DNA of 64,000 bases from Melieria omissa (lineage: Eukaryota; Arthropoda; Insecta; Diptera; Ulidiidae), in the NCBI GenBank assembly GCA_963971225.1, contig OZ020267.1, forward strand, positions 6,971,574 to 7,035,573, in the 5' to 3' direction. Under the pieces are notes generated by a model that saw only the letters and a list, made by a program, of their open reading frames with translations, did not search any database and was not told the origin of the DNA. The translations under genes were made by a program, and so were the position numbers. How positions within the stretch are numbered: position 1 is the first letter of the stretch; the number at the start of each line of letters is the position of its first letter. Shown here one piece after another: positions 34,784 through 44,720 of the stretch.

Positions 34784-34925
34784 GATTGCAGTAAACTTGA
34801 TTAAATCATGGCAGATATTCAGCTAAATTTTTATGAGAGATTCATACAAACTTTCACTGCTTGGATCAGATTCTGTGGGCTTTCAGACTTTCAGACCATT
34901 GCAATCTTCTTTTGAAATCATAACC

Positions 34926-34942
34926 AATATAAATTATTATTA

Positions 34943-34985
<43 letters not shown>
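34926..34985. repeat. (ATT)n microsatellite
   Basis: About 60 bases of TTATTATTATT with one TTTT interruption. Confidence 0.95.
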
Positions 34986-34987
<2 letters not shown>

Positions 34988-34989
34988 AT

Positions 34990-36140
34990 TATTATTAAAT
35001 TAGCTTCTGTTACTTCAATTTTAAAGAACAGCTTAATGAATTACCATCTGGTACAAGTTGATCAGAAGAAACTCTGCCGAATGTTGCACTGAAATTTCCT
35101 CATAAACTGTGCGCCTCCTTTTTCACTTCACATTAATGCAAAGCACACTTCACACTGACAGCGGCCCTCATACAAATTTCAATTAAATAAATCAACAATT
35201 AATTTGCCATTCACATTACAATTGAAAGCTGCTTGAAATTTTCAAAAAATATTGTTGCATAATTTTGAGCGCACTGGCAGCTGGCAACTCGAGTGCCTTG
35301 AGAAACTTTTCAAGAATTTGCAAAGTGCGCAATTAGACAGACGCCGGCATTGTTGGCTTTGGCGGATTTTCGTATTTTTGGCAAGTGCCGGTTTGCAATA
35401 AGCCAACACAAAGGCGTTGCAAAGTTGGCCAGCGGCCGGCAGCCGGCAGAAATTCGTCAAACTTTGGCAATTATTCAATCTTCAGCGTTAATCTTCAGTG
35501 CTCTGGCGCGCACAGTCGCTGCACACTTGACGAGCACGTCGAACGATTCCTTTGACAGGCTGACTGACTGGTTGGCTGGTTGGTTGGTTGGTTGGTTGGT
35601 GCAGCCTATTGCTGTCAGTTTTTATTGCATTAACTGCAGCAGCACTTTTCTCTTACGATCTCATTATGCTTTGTCGAGAGTCCTTTGGCTTTGCGTTTTC
35701 TATATTTTGCAAGAAGCACAATTGGCGTTGAATTATTTTGTTTGGTGATTTTCATATTACTGAAAATTTGTTATTAGTGCTGACGGCAGTAACCGTTAAC
35801 CAAAATTTTTGATTACAGAGCTTCATAAGTCCCTCAAGTGTAGAAAGGAAGAGGGAAATGACAGAACTTGGCATTGAAATGAGAATTCAGCAGAATAGAG
35901 AAATCGGATTAGATGGAGCAATGCAGATTAAAAGTTCTTGTCTAATGATTTATGGCAATTTTTAACTAAAATCAAACACATAAAATTCTGATCGTTAGAT
36001 TCTTAGATTCAATAAGATGATTGAAGATCCATGAAAAAAAATATGGCATAAAGAAAATCGTTTAAATTGCTTAGAGTTGCAAAACTTTAAGACAGAACTT
36101 AAGTGAAAAAACCCTTAGAATTGTGGTCCAAAAAACAAAC
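34990..36140. other. Unique DNA, no supported gene
   Basis: A balanced-composition stretch (35220-35740) contains a GGTT tetranucleotide run at 35569-35600. The 132-codon frame across it includes the translated GGTT repeat and has no domain. Confidence 0.5.
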
Positions 36141-36142
36141 AA

Positions 36143-36308
36143 TTACTGTGTCTTGGTGCTTAAATTTCAAATAGATTTCTTTTTTTATTATTGTGTCTTG
36201 GTGCTTAAATCTGAAATAGATTTATTTTTTGTTACTGTTTCTCAATACTTAAATTTCAATTAATATTACTGTGTCTTGATGCTTTAAATTTAAATCGATT
36301 TATTTCAA
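36143..36308. repeat. Tandem array of about 55-60 bp, about three to four units
   Basis: TTACTGTGTCTTGGTGCTTAAAT at 36143 recurs with small changes near 36189, 36232 and 36263. Each unit is followed by TT-AAATAGATTT or a close variant and a T-rich stretch. Confidence 0.8.
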
Positions 36309-36309
36309 T

Positions 36310-37780
36310 TATTCCCACAGACGACATGTGTTTTTTTCATCACATTGAGTCATGTCCAAGTTTTCAGCACAAACCGTTGCAGCACCTTGAAGCATTCACT
36401 CAAAGGACCAACGCATTCATTTATTCACTTAAATGCACTGAAAATGCAAAGAAATATCCACTTTGGATCGGAAATTTGCAAAATAAAAGCCACTTTGCAC
36501 ACAAAAGCAACCACACACACACACATACAAACACACGGACACATATCGCAAAGACGGAAATTATTCCACGCTACACACACACACACACACACAGACACAC
36601 AAATAACATAAGCATTGCACTCACTGCCGCTTAAAAGCCGCAACTTTCCCCTTCTTTCTTCTCTTTCCTTTCCAGCTCAAAGCAACAAGCGCCTCGCGCG
36701 AATAGTTTAAAGCAGCGTAAGCAGCTTTGCTGCAGCGAGCAGAATATCGCCCATTCACCCAAAGATACGCATTCCTTTGGAGTCTGGCAGCATTTGGCTG
36801 GTCGCCGCACCGCGACCCCACTGCAGCGCCTACAACATTCTTGTCCGCTCAATTTAAATGCAATGAGGACGCAACTTCAGAATTCATGCCGCCGCCGGCA
36901 ATGACGTTTAATTTCTCATTAAACAAGCGCGTTCCAAATTGTAAAATATGCAGTTATAATTTTCATATTTCGCGGCTTCTTCGTCGTTGTCTTCTTGGCT
37001 TTTTATTTGCGTATGAATAATTTCATCCAATGAATTTGTAGCAGCAACAGCGCCACAGACATTGTTGCAAGTTGCCGTATCAGCGCAATTTTCGCGTAAA
37101 ATTCGCGCCAGTACACGACAACGCGAAGGCGCTAATCCGCTGCGTATGCACACACATAAAAATTCGCCTTAGCTACCTTGACGAATGATGTTGCAGTTAA
37201 GCGAGCGGAAAAGTATCTGTCGGCGAGCTGGTCGAACGGCGCTCTGGCAGATAGGAAGTGGGTACGCGGTCGACTTGGATTCGTGTCGCAGCTTATTACT
37301 ATGCAAACATAAAAATTAACTTTGCATGCGGCGTGCGCTGTCCTCGAAACGTCACCCGCAGTGTCTTGCAACGTTGTCGTTGCAGCTGCAGTCGTTGTCG
37401 AAGCGGAAGTATAATTTATGTCAGCCATTGACGTTCGGTGCATGTTTATGCGCAAAAAACTGAAGCTACACCACCGAAGGCGCTTAAAAGACGAAAAGCT
37501 AAGGCCAGAACGCTTAGCAACGTTTTGCCGCTTAAGAGTAGCGTTTTTTGTCAGTCAGTGGCGTTCAGCTGGAACGGAAGCATGAAGGCCAAAGAATACT
37601 TTGCTGCACTAGTATCAGACAGAGATATGGAATTTGCATGACAAATGCAAATGGGCAACTTTGAAGTTTTTCAGAAATCGTTTATGTTTGAGTCTAAATA
37701 TTTGAATTTAACAGCGGCACTGCTGAAACCTCGGTCTTTTAGTTTTACTGCTGGAATTCATTCATGATTCAAATACTTAA
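36310..37780. other. Unique DNA with CA runs, no supported gene
   Basis: CA dinucleotide runs at 36510-36530 and 36572-36600. From 36650 to 37640 composition is balanced and unlike the AT-rich surroundings. Frames of 60-107 codons overlap on both strands without family motifs. It may be conserved non-coding DNA, but that is not visible from one sequence. Confidence 0.5.
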
Positions 37781-37787
37781 CTGATGT

Positions 37788-38625
37788 TACTCATACGCCC
37801 CACAAGACGCACACATATTTTTCATATTCAATGAAAGAAATTTACTCACATGCCCCAGAAATATTTAGTAAATAGTTATTGAAAATAACATAAAATATAT
37901 AGAAAGAAAGAAAATAATTCCTTAACAAATATTCTTTTAAGTTGAATTAAATTAAAAAAAAAATTACGAATACGTTCCATTCACACCAAAAAAACATTTG
38001 AAGAAATATAAAAATTTATTGCAAAGTGTGGAAAGACCTCTTTAAAAAACTTGTAACCTATTTTAGTTTAGACAATTTCATTTTTTAAATATTACTCATA
38101 CGCCCCATCAACCCAACAAATCTTTAGAAAATACAAAAAATATAGCAAAATGTGACCAAAACTCACAGACATTTTTTGTCTAAATTTACGTTTAATTCAA
38201 CTGAATTCGTGTTACTCATACGCCCCACATTCCCCCGAAACATTGTTGCTGATAATTGAAAAATATAAAGAAAGCGCTAATTTTTTAACATAAATTTTTC
38301 TTATTTTAGTTGAATTACATTTTAAAAAATTACTCATACGCCCCGTTTACCCAACAAAACTGTAGCAAATATAAAAAAAATATATCGAAATGTGAATAGC
38401 CGCACAGATAAATTGTTTCTATATTTTAGTTCAATTAAATCCCTTCATAGATACAATATTTTGTGTTTATATTTATTTTAATTCAATTTAACTGGGTTCA
38501 TGTTACTCATACGCCCCATGCGCTCATACATAGAACATTATTACTGACAGATAAAAGCAACTCAAAGCAAATACCGAATTTCCTTCCGCCTTTATCAAAT
38601 GAAAATTGCTCATACGCCCCATTAT
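37788..38625 (+). repeat. Plus-strand array built on the core GTTACTCATACGCC
   Basis: TTACTCATACGCCCC occurs at about 37789, 38092, 38211, 38328 and 38502, with variants TTACTCACATGCCCC (37850) and TTGCTCATACGCCCC (38605). Spacings of about 118 and 175 bp suggest a dimeric unit of about 293 bp. Words between cores (TTTTAGTTGAATTA, AAATATAAA) are only loosely conserved, whereas the core is almost invariant. Confidence 0.85.
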
Positions 38626-38739
38626 ACATTACAAATAAGTCATAGTGTTAAGTTAGTTGATTAGTGTAGCAATGTCTCCGACATCTGATAAGCACTAAAG
38701 CACCATTTTGTTATCACTCCCTCGGTATTTACTAAAGAA

Positions 38740-39620
38740 CTGCACTGAGGGTTCTATTGGGCACACTTCACTACTGCACAGTACTGTCAAGTAACATACT
38801 GTACTTCATTGTCGCGTTGACAGCGAATTCAAATGCTCAATAGTTCTATTCTGCAACAAAGCAAGCACTGCATCATTCGAAAACCTTTTCGCTACAGCAT
38901 CGACAGTGCTTGTGTTCTGTTGTGAAGCAAAACATCAAAACAGAAAGCTATAATGAGGTTAAGTAACGGTAAATCACAACGAGTGAAGTAGAACTTCTAC
39001 TGCACACCGAATGAAGCAGAACTTCTACTTCACACCGAATGAAACAGAACTTCTACTTCGCACCGAGTGAAACAGAACTTCTAACAGACTTAAAAAAATA
39101 TCGAAAAAATATGTTTAAAACCTGCATTTTTTTACATTAATGTTGTTGTAATGCTTGAAATGCAGCCCAGATTCCATACAAAATACCACAAACAAACATC
39201 AGCTACTCTGATCGTGCAAAATAAAACACCGTATGCTTGAAAATGTTCTACTTCAGTGCTTCACTTCAGTGTTGTTCTACTTCAGTGTTGTTCTACTTCA
39301 GTGTTGTTCTACTTCAGTGTTGTTCTACTTCCGTGTTGTTCCACTGCAGTTTTGTTCTACTTCAGTGTTGTTCTACTTCAGTGTTGTTCTACTTCCGTGT
39401 TGTTCCACTGCAGTATTGTTCTACTTCAGTGTTGTTCTATACTAAAAGGTGCTTGAAGTTCTATTGTCGTTTCGTGCAGTATTCGTATGAATATCAAAAG
39501 CTTTCTTCACTGCAGTGCTTGTTTTGTAGTGAAAGTGAAGAAGAGCGACAGTATTTCAAAGCACAGCGATGGCTTGCAAGTAATTTTTATAGTGCTTGCG
39601 CAGCTCTTTAGTATTTACGT
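38740..39620. repeat. Foldback-like block: opposed tandem repeats of GAAGTAGAAC / GTTCTACTTC
   Basis: At 38981-39081 a unit of about 30 bp, close to AACTTCTACTTCACACCGA, repeats four times. At 39244-39440 a 16 bp unit (TGTTGTTCTACTTCAG) repeats about 12 times. The two share the GAAGTAGAAC / GTTCTACTTC words, present in direct form on the left and dominant in inverse form on the right. Outer words GCAAGCACTGCA (38868) and TGCAGTGCTTGTTTTG (39512) are also inverted relative to each other. Arms made of tandem subrepeats recall foldback elements, but ends are not defined. Confidence 0.45.
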
Positions 39621-39829
39621 GCAAGAATTGGTTATCATTGATTGTCATTCCAAACCTTCGAAGCTTTTGCAGCCAGTTCGAGGCTTTGGTGAACGTCGAC
39701 AAATCACTAAATTTCCTGCTAGGGATTTTCTTAATATCCTCAAAGAAGTTTTCCTAGCGTTTTCATGCTTTCTTTCATTCTAAGGCCGCGAAGTGCTGAA
39801 TAGTGTCCTTCTCAAGCTTTAGAAGTCGG

Positions 39830-40440
39830 TGTTGTTACCCACCCCTACTGCTTGCGATTCTATAGGCCAGTGACCTATGAAAATCGCTCGGTGAGCTTAG
39901 TACGATCAATGCCCTTTTTTTCTAATCAGTTCAGCCGATTTAGTTTTGTCGCATATTGACCAAATTGATCTGCTAGTGCTGCAAGTGTTCAGCCTCTGCC
40001 ATCTCCTGTCTGACTTAGCTAGAAGGTCATTAAAGATTTCGTTCTTGATGAGGTCCCTCTTCCCTCTAATCAAGAGCGGAACCTATTCTGGCAAGTAAGG
40101 AAAGCGCCCAGTCCTTACCTTCAATATTTCTGTGGTCAAAAGCAATAACGGCCTAAATCGAAAATTGCTGTTTCGAGCAATCTCGTTTTAAATTTTTAGC
40201 GCGTAGTGTGTTCGTTATGGGAATGCGAATAGGTTTTTACCAATAACTTTTTTTATTTTAAAGTTACAAACTCCCCGATTTTACACAAACGTAGAGCACA
40301 GTAGAGGGAATGTGGTGGCATCCATAACTCAATTTCTACTTAAGTCGACTTAAGCGGTTATAGCTTTTGACCACAGATTTCTAGGCCCTGCAAACCTTAT
40401 GACTTATAAATGCCGATCTTCTGGCCAATTCCAGAAAGGT
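39830..40440 (-). mobile_element. Degraded antisense LINE (RNase H C-terminal region), split by a MITE
   Basis: On the minus strand a frame near 39850-39900 reads FIGHWPIESQA, resembling the TGHCLMSKHA segment after RNase H in the 43 kb LINE. The plus text TGACCTATGAAAATCGC parallels TGACCCGTGAGCACCGAG there. ATTCTGGCAAGTAAGG (40085) resembles the TTCTTCTGGCTAATGAAGG word. The sequence is interrupted at 40130-40376 by a separate MITE. All frames are broken; identification is by arrangement of short matches. Confidence 0.35.
40130..40376. mobile_element. MITE of 247 bp with about 30 bp terminal inverted repeats
   Basis: The left end CTGTGGTCAAAAGCAATAAC and the right end, reverse complemented, CTGTGGTCAAAAGCTATAAC pair over about 30 bases with four mismatches, continuing into GGCCTAAATCG / CGCTTAAGTCG. 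ATTT flanks both ends (40126-40129 and 40377-40380), a possible 4 bp duplication. The interior has no coding frame. Superfamily is not determined. Confidence 0.75.
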
Positions 40441-40999
40441 CTCCTTGCATTTTTGAACAAGAAGAAAGTAGAAAAGTATGCAATAAAATAAAAAGAGAAC
40501 AACACGAAGACCCCATTGACTCCCTTGGCCATTCTTGTTTAACAGATAACTAATTCAAAAAAACGTTTCTATAGCATAGCTCAATTTATTAAAATTTAAT
40601 TTAAAAAAAAAAATCATACAAAAATGGAGCACAAATTGTTGAAACTTGCCCCTTAACATTTTAATATAAATTACGTATACGCCCCATGAGCCACATTGAA
40701 AAATGTCATAATAATTATTCTTTAAAAATAGTTAGCAAAAAAATTCATAATAATTCAAAAACTTATACCAAATCAAAGGCCCAAACTGTTCCAACTCCAC
40801 CACTGCTTTTAGATTAAGAATTTTTTCAAAGTTAATTGAAACACACGTTGCACTAAATTAAGCAGCTACACAGCACAACCTTTCAGCGGCAACATAATGA
40901 AAACAAAAAACAACAACAGCAACAACCAAACTGCATACGAAAAAAGTGTGTGTGTATTAATTTACCAAAACTTTTGCTTACTTATGCGTGTGTGGGTGT

Positions 41000-41033
<34 letters not shown>

Positions 41034-41990
41034 ATGAAATTAATTTCCACGCGGATATGCGTGAACGCATTTCGGTATGCGCCGACTTAAGTATATTGCG
41101 AAAGTTTTACGCTTGCAACACGTCTGCAGTTTCTTATGGATTTTACAAAAAACGTTCGAGCTGCCAAAGTGCCTAGATTAATGTGCCAACACCACCACTC
41201 ATACACACACACACATATACAAACACAAGTAAATAAAATGTACAGCAGCGCAACGTATCGATGCCACATGGCATACAATGCATTTTCATTGTATTTTCCT
41301 ATGTGCCACTGCCACATTCTGTTGCATTCGCACGTACCTATGTGCAGGCATATGCAATACATAAATAGCGGTATTCATATACGTATGTACTTGTGTAGTT
41401 ATGTACACTAATGTATCTTTTGGTCATATTAGCAAATTGTACTCGACTTGTTTGCTCTGTGGTCAACCGAAATTTGAATTATGCTCACGCTGACCACTGT
41501 TTGCTCGACTTTGTGTGTTTCTTTTTACATTTTCAATCATAAATTATGCCATTATGTGTTCACAGTTAGTTATATGCGTAGATATTGCTTTCATTTTTCA
41601 CACTTTCGTGAAGTGTTATTGCATTTTTCGTTATGTAGATTTTAATTTTGAATAAGTTGAGTTGACTTGGCACAAAACCAATTCTACAGGAGATATTGAA
41701 ATGTAGTGCAACATAAATTCAATTAAATATTAAAACAATGCTTGAATTGCATCAAAACATTAATTAAAAAGAATTGAAAAGTTAAAATATTATCCATAGT
41801 TCTGAGTAGAGTTAAACAAAATTTAAAAAAAAATTTATAAAAATTTTTCTATGAGGTAAAAGTAAATGGTATTCAAATTTTAATAAATCGAAAGCTACAA
41901 GCTTTGTTCAACTTCTGAGCAAAAAACCCGATTCCAGAAGTGAGTAAAATTCTTTTCCTTTGAAGCCAAGTGGTAATTGATGGAGTTTGG
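40441..41990. other. Unique DNA with a GT run; one stray core repeat
   Basis: ATTACGTATACGCCCCAT near 40670 is a variant of the 14 bp core of the 38 kb array. A (GT)n tract lies at about 40990-41030 and CA runs at 41205-41225. Opposing frames at 41087-41411 translate the CA/GT runs. No gene supported. Confidence 0.5.
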
Positions 41991-41994
41991 AAGC

Positions 41995-42350
41995 CAATTA
42001 ATGTCTTTTGGATGCTCAAAAACTGCAACCACTGACAACAGCATCGTTAAAGTTCACCAATTGGTGTTGAACACTCATTGAATTAAAGTTCGAGCGATAG
42101 CAGAGGCTATGAATATGTCCCAAGAACGTATTTGTCACATATTGAATCAGGTGGCGGCGTTAGGTAGACCAGAAACATATTCCGACCAATATTTCCAACG
42201 CTTTATTTGGACACATTAAAAAGATGAACGCATCGCTGGGAGAAGTGTGTAGGTATACAGGAAGAAATTGTATAAAAATTAATGTCAAGAAAAAATGGCT
42301 TGTGTCTTTGTTAGGTCTGAAAATTTTCAGACCATTCTCGTAGTATCATC
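41995..42350 (+). pseudogene. Mariner (irritans-like) transposase relic, internally deleted
   Basis: The frame from about 42011 reads KTATTDNSIVKVHQLVLN, a stop, then IKVRAIAEAMNMSQERICH, which is the paired-domain-like DNA-binding part of mariner transposases. It jumps within about 60 bp to HRWEKCVGIQEEIV followed by a stop, the usual C-terminus of irritans-type mariners. The catalytic middle (DD34D region) is missing. Several frameshifts and stops are present. Possible 3' terminal sequence TTAGGTCTGAAAATTTTCAG follows near 42315, but the matching left inverted repeat is not evident. Confidence 0.75.
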
Positions 42351-43250
42351 AATCATATAGTTTTGATAAGATTAACAATCTGTGGATGCTCCGCACACCT
42401 GTTCGCGCTCATCAGTTCTTGTTAAGCATTCAATTTGAAAATTAAAATTCAACATGGCGTATGAGTAACATTAATTTCAATAACAAGTAAAGTGACTAAT
42501 TTTGTACGAAAACTATTTGTCATCTGTTCAGGGTAAACAAGGTCAGTTTTCTACTGGCGCTTGATTTTTAAAGTAAAACCCATCATGGCGTATGAGAAAC
42601 ATTGATCCCAATCCAAAATAAAGTAGGAAGTCTAGTTGACGATTTACACATTTGGGAATGATTCAATACATTAATTCTAAATTTCTGGACTTCTAGTACT
42701 TCAAAACTAATGTGAATACTTAATTTCTTTAATAAACTTCTTTGCCTTTCATTTCGTATGAGTAACATCTATTCAACATTTTATGAATTTTCGGAAAAAT
42801 CATGCTCTCTGTCATCTGTTTACAGCCAACAAAGTCAGTTTTCGGTCAACATTCGATGTTTTAATTAAAATCCATCATGGCGTATGGGAAACGCCAATCC
42901 AATTTAAAGTAGTTGATTCAAAAACTTACAGGTTTGGGGAAGGTTTAATAATTTATGCCTAACTATAAATCTAATTTGCTATTAATTTACTACTCAATTA
43001 GTACTAATTAAATCTTTACTATTTCAAGAAAATTCTTGCACTGCCATGTCATATAAGTAACATAAATTTATAATCTCATAGACTAGAAAAAGTGAAATCA
43101 GTCACCAATTCGGAAAAATCGCAGAAACGTGCCTACTTAGTAAGTTCAGAGTCATCAGAATCCAAAAACTGTAAAAACAAAAATTGATCAACCTTTGACT
43201 TTAATACTAAAACTCAACATGGCGTATGAGCAACATTAGTATAAAAGTTA

Positions 43251-44281
43251 GGTTAGGTTAGGTTGGAGTGGCAGCCTAATATGTGAGAAGCTCACTTAAG
43301 TACAACTTATGGCTCATTGTGATACCACAGTGGATGGCGCGACTCCCCCATACAGCGCTGAGAACCAAGAAGATTCCGTTATGAACCTGGCTATATCCCT
43401 GATATTCAGAGGCGATAGCTCGGTTATACTGGTAAAGAAAGCTGAGCCGAGAGACTTAAGTCTTCTTCTGGCTAATGAAGGACACTGACACAGCAGGTGG
43501 ATAACGGTCTCCTCCTCGAACCCGCATCCTCGACAGTAGTCGTTGGATTGCAGTCCCAGTCTCTCCGCATGCTTACTCATAAGACAGTGACCCGTGAGCA
43601 CCGAGACCGTTGTGCTTATTGAGTGAGGGCTAAGGTTAAGCAGCTGGTTAGTCCGTTTCATGTCATAGAAAGGCCAAGTTAGTCGAGAGATACTGCAAGT
43701 CTGTTCCTCAGACCACATTTCATTCGCTACTCTTTGGTAGAATTGTCTGAGCATTAATTGAATCGATGTAATAGGAGCTCCCACTGGGAGGAAGGACGAG
43801 GCCTCAGCGAGCAATGTGCTTGCTCTGGCTAGTTCGTCCGCCTCGCAGTTACCTATAATGCCTCTGTGCCCTGGCACCCAGAATAGTGAAACGTTGGAGC
43901 GCCTAGCTAGGCTGTTCAAGGATTTTCGGCAGCCAAGGCCCAGCCTGGATGAGGTGGTCGCCACCGCGAGCGACTTGATGGCTGCCTGACTGTCCAAATA
44001 TATATGGACATCAATTTCATGCGCGTTCTCGCGGATGCGCTAAAATGAGGCCTGGTAAATGGCCATTACTTCTGCCCAAAATACACTACAATGGTGAGGT
44101 AGGCGGAAGGAGAGACGAAGCCCCAGTTGGCTACAGCAGATCCCGCAGCCAACATTGTTCGCCAATTTGGAGCCGTCAGTGTAGATATTGATGGAGTTCC
44201 CGAAGGGTAGCTCGCTACCGGTCCACTCTCCTCTACTAGGGATACGGACCGTAAATCCGTGATCAAATTGAGTGGGTTAAG
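43251..44281 (-). mobile_element. 5'-truncated LINE with (GGTTA) tail, about 1.03 kb
   Basis: The 3' end at the low-coordinate side shows GGTTAGGTTAGGTTGG on plus, and the motif CTCATTGTGATACC shared with 33850. It carries RNase H and zinc-knuckle coding on minus. ATAAAAGTTA before the tail and GTAAAGTTA at 44281-44289 are a likely target duplication with one base of difference. The insertion splits the minus-strand core array, so it postdates that array. Confidence 0.8.
43314..44190 (-). pseudogene. LINE RNase H plus zinc-knuckle C-terminus, one stop
   Basis: A nearly complete RNase H domain: INIYTDGSK (first catalytic Asp), SVFWAEVMAIYQA (Glu), YLDSQAAIKSL (Asp), then SLFWVPGHRGIIGNCEADEL (final Asp). 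One in-frame TAG at 44040-44042 lies between YQASF and RIRENAHE. Downstream come LTGHCLMSKHAERLGL and the knuckle CRGCGFEEETVIHLLCQC (C-x2-C-x8-H-x4-C), and the frame stays open to the stop at 43314. The reverse transcriptase and endonuclease are absent. All four RNase H acidic residues are kept. Confidence 0.9.
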
Positions 44282-44720
44282 TAAAGTTACTAATGTCAAT
44301 TAAAAACAGGAAATATATCAAAATTATGCTCACCATTCAAATTTGCAAAATCACTTTACCACTTAGGATGAAAATTTTGCAAGTTTTAAGGCAAATCCCG
44401 TTTTTTGCGTCGTGTGAATTTTCTGAATTTTCTCATCAGTTCAGAAGTATCGCAGAATATGTGCGATTTTTTTGTCAGTTCAGAGTCATTAATAAGTTTG
44501 TTAATCAATATTCGACTTAAAAACTGAAACTAAAACTCAACATGGCGTATGAGTAACATAAACTTAAACCTAGAAAAATAATAAACATCGTTTGAGAAAT
44601 AAACAGAGCGAGGAACTATTGTAAAATAAAACCCAAAACTAACATTTGCGTTTACTTTACGTCTGATGTTATTAATTCTTAATTTTTTTAAGGATTTTTC
44701 TGATTTTTCATGTCAAATGT

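Larger units (their letters stand above)
42440..44720 (-). repeat. Minus-strand array built on the core GTTACTCATACGCC
   Basis: On plus, GGCGTATGAGTAAC-type words occur at about 42455, 42589, 42757 (TTCGTATGAGTAAC), 42881, 43045 (degenerate), 43221, 44541 and 44706 (degenerate). Spacings are near 131, 173, 120, 169 and 173 bp, again pairing to a dimer of about 290-304 bp. Subtracting the 1031 bp LINE from the 43221-44541 gap leaves 289 bp. This is the same repeat as at 37.8-38.6 kb in opposite orientation. Confidence 0.85.

Noticed and set aside
36500..36605. CA runs as regulatory signals
   Set aside because: Dinucleotide runs occur throughout the window and by themselves carry no specific evidence of function.
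37788..38625. CRISPR-like regular core spacing
   Set aside because: The context is animal nuclear DNA, spacers of 100-175 bp are themselves loosely repetitive, and no cas genes exist here; it is a degenerate tandem repeat.
39233..39611. Cysteine/serine-rich frames in all three plus frames
   Set aside because: A 16 bp tandem repeat without stops is open in every frame; no independent coding evidence.
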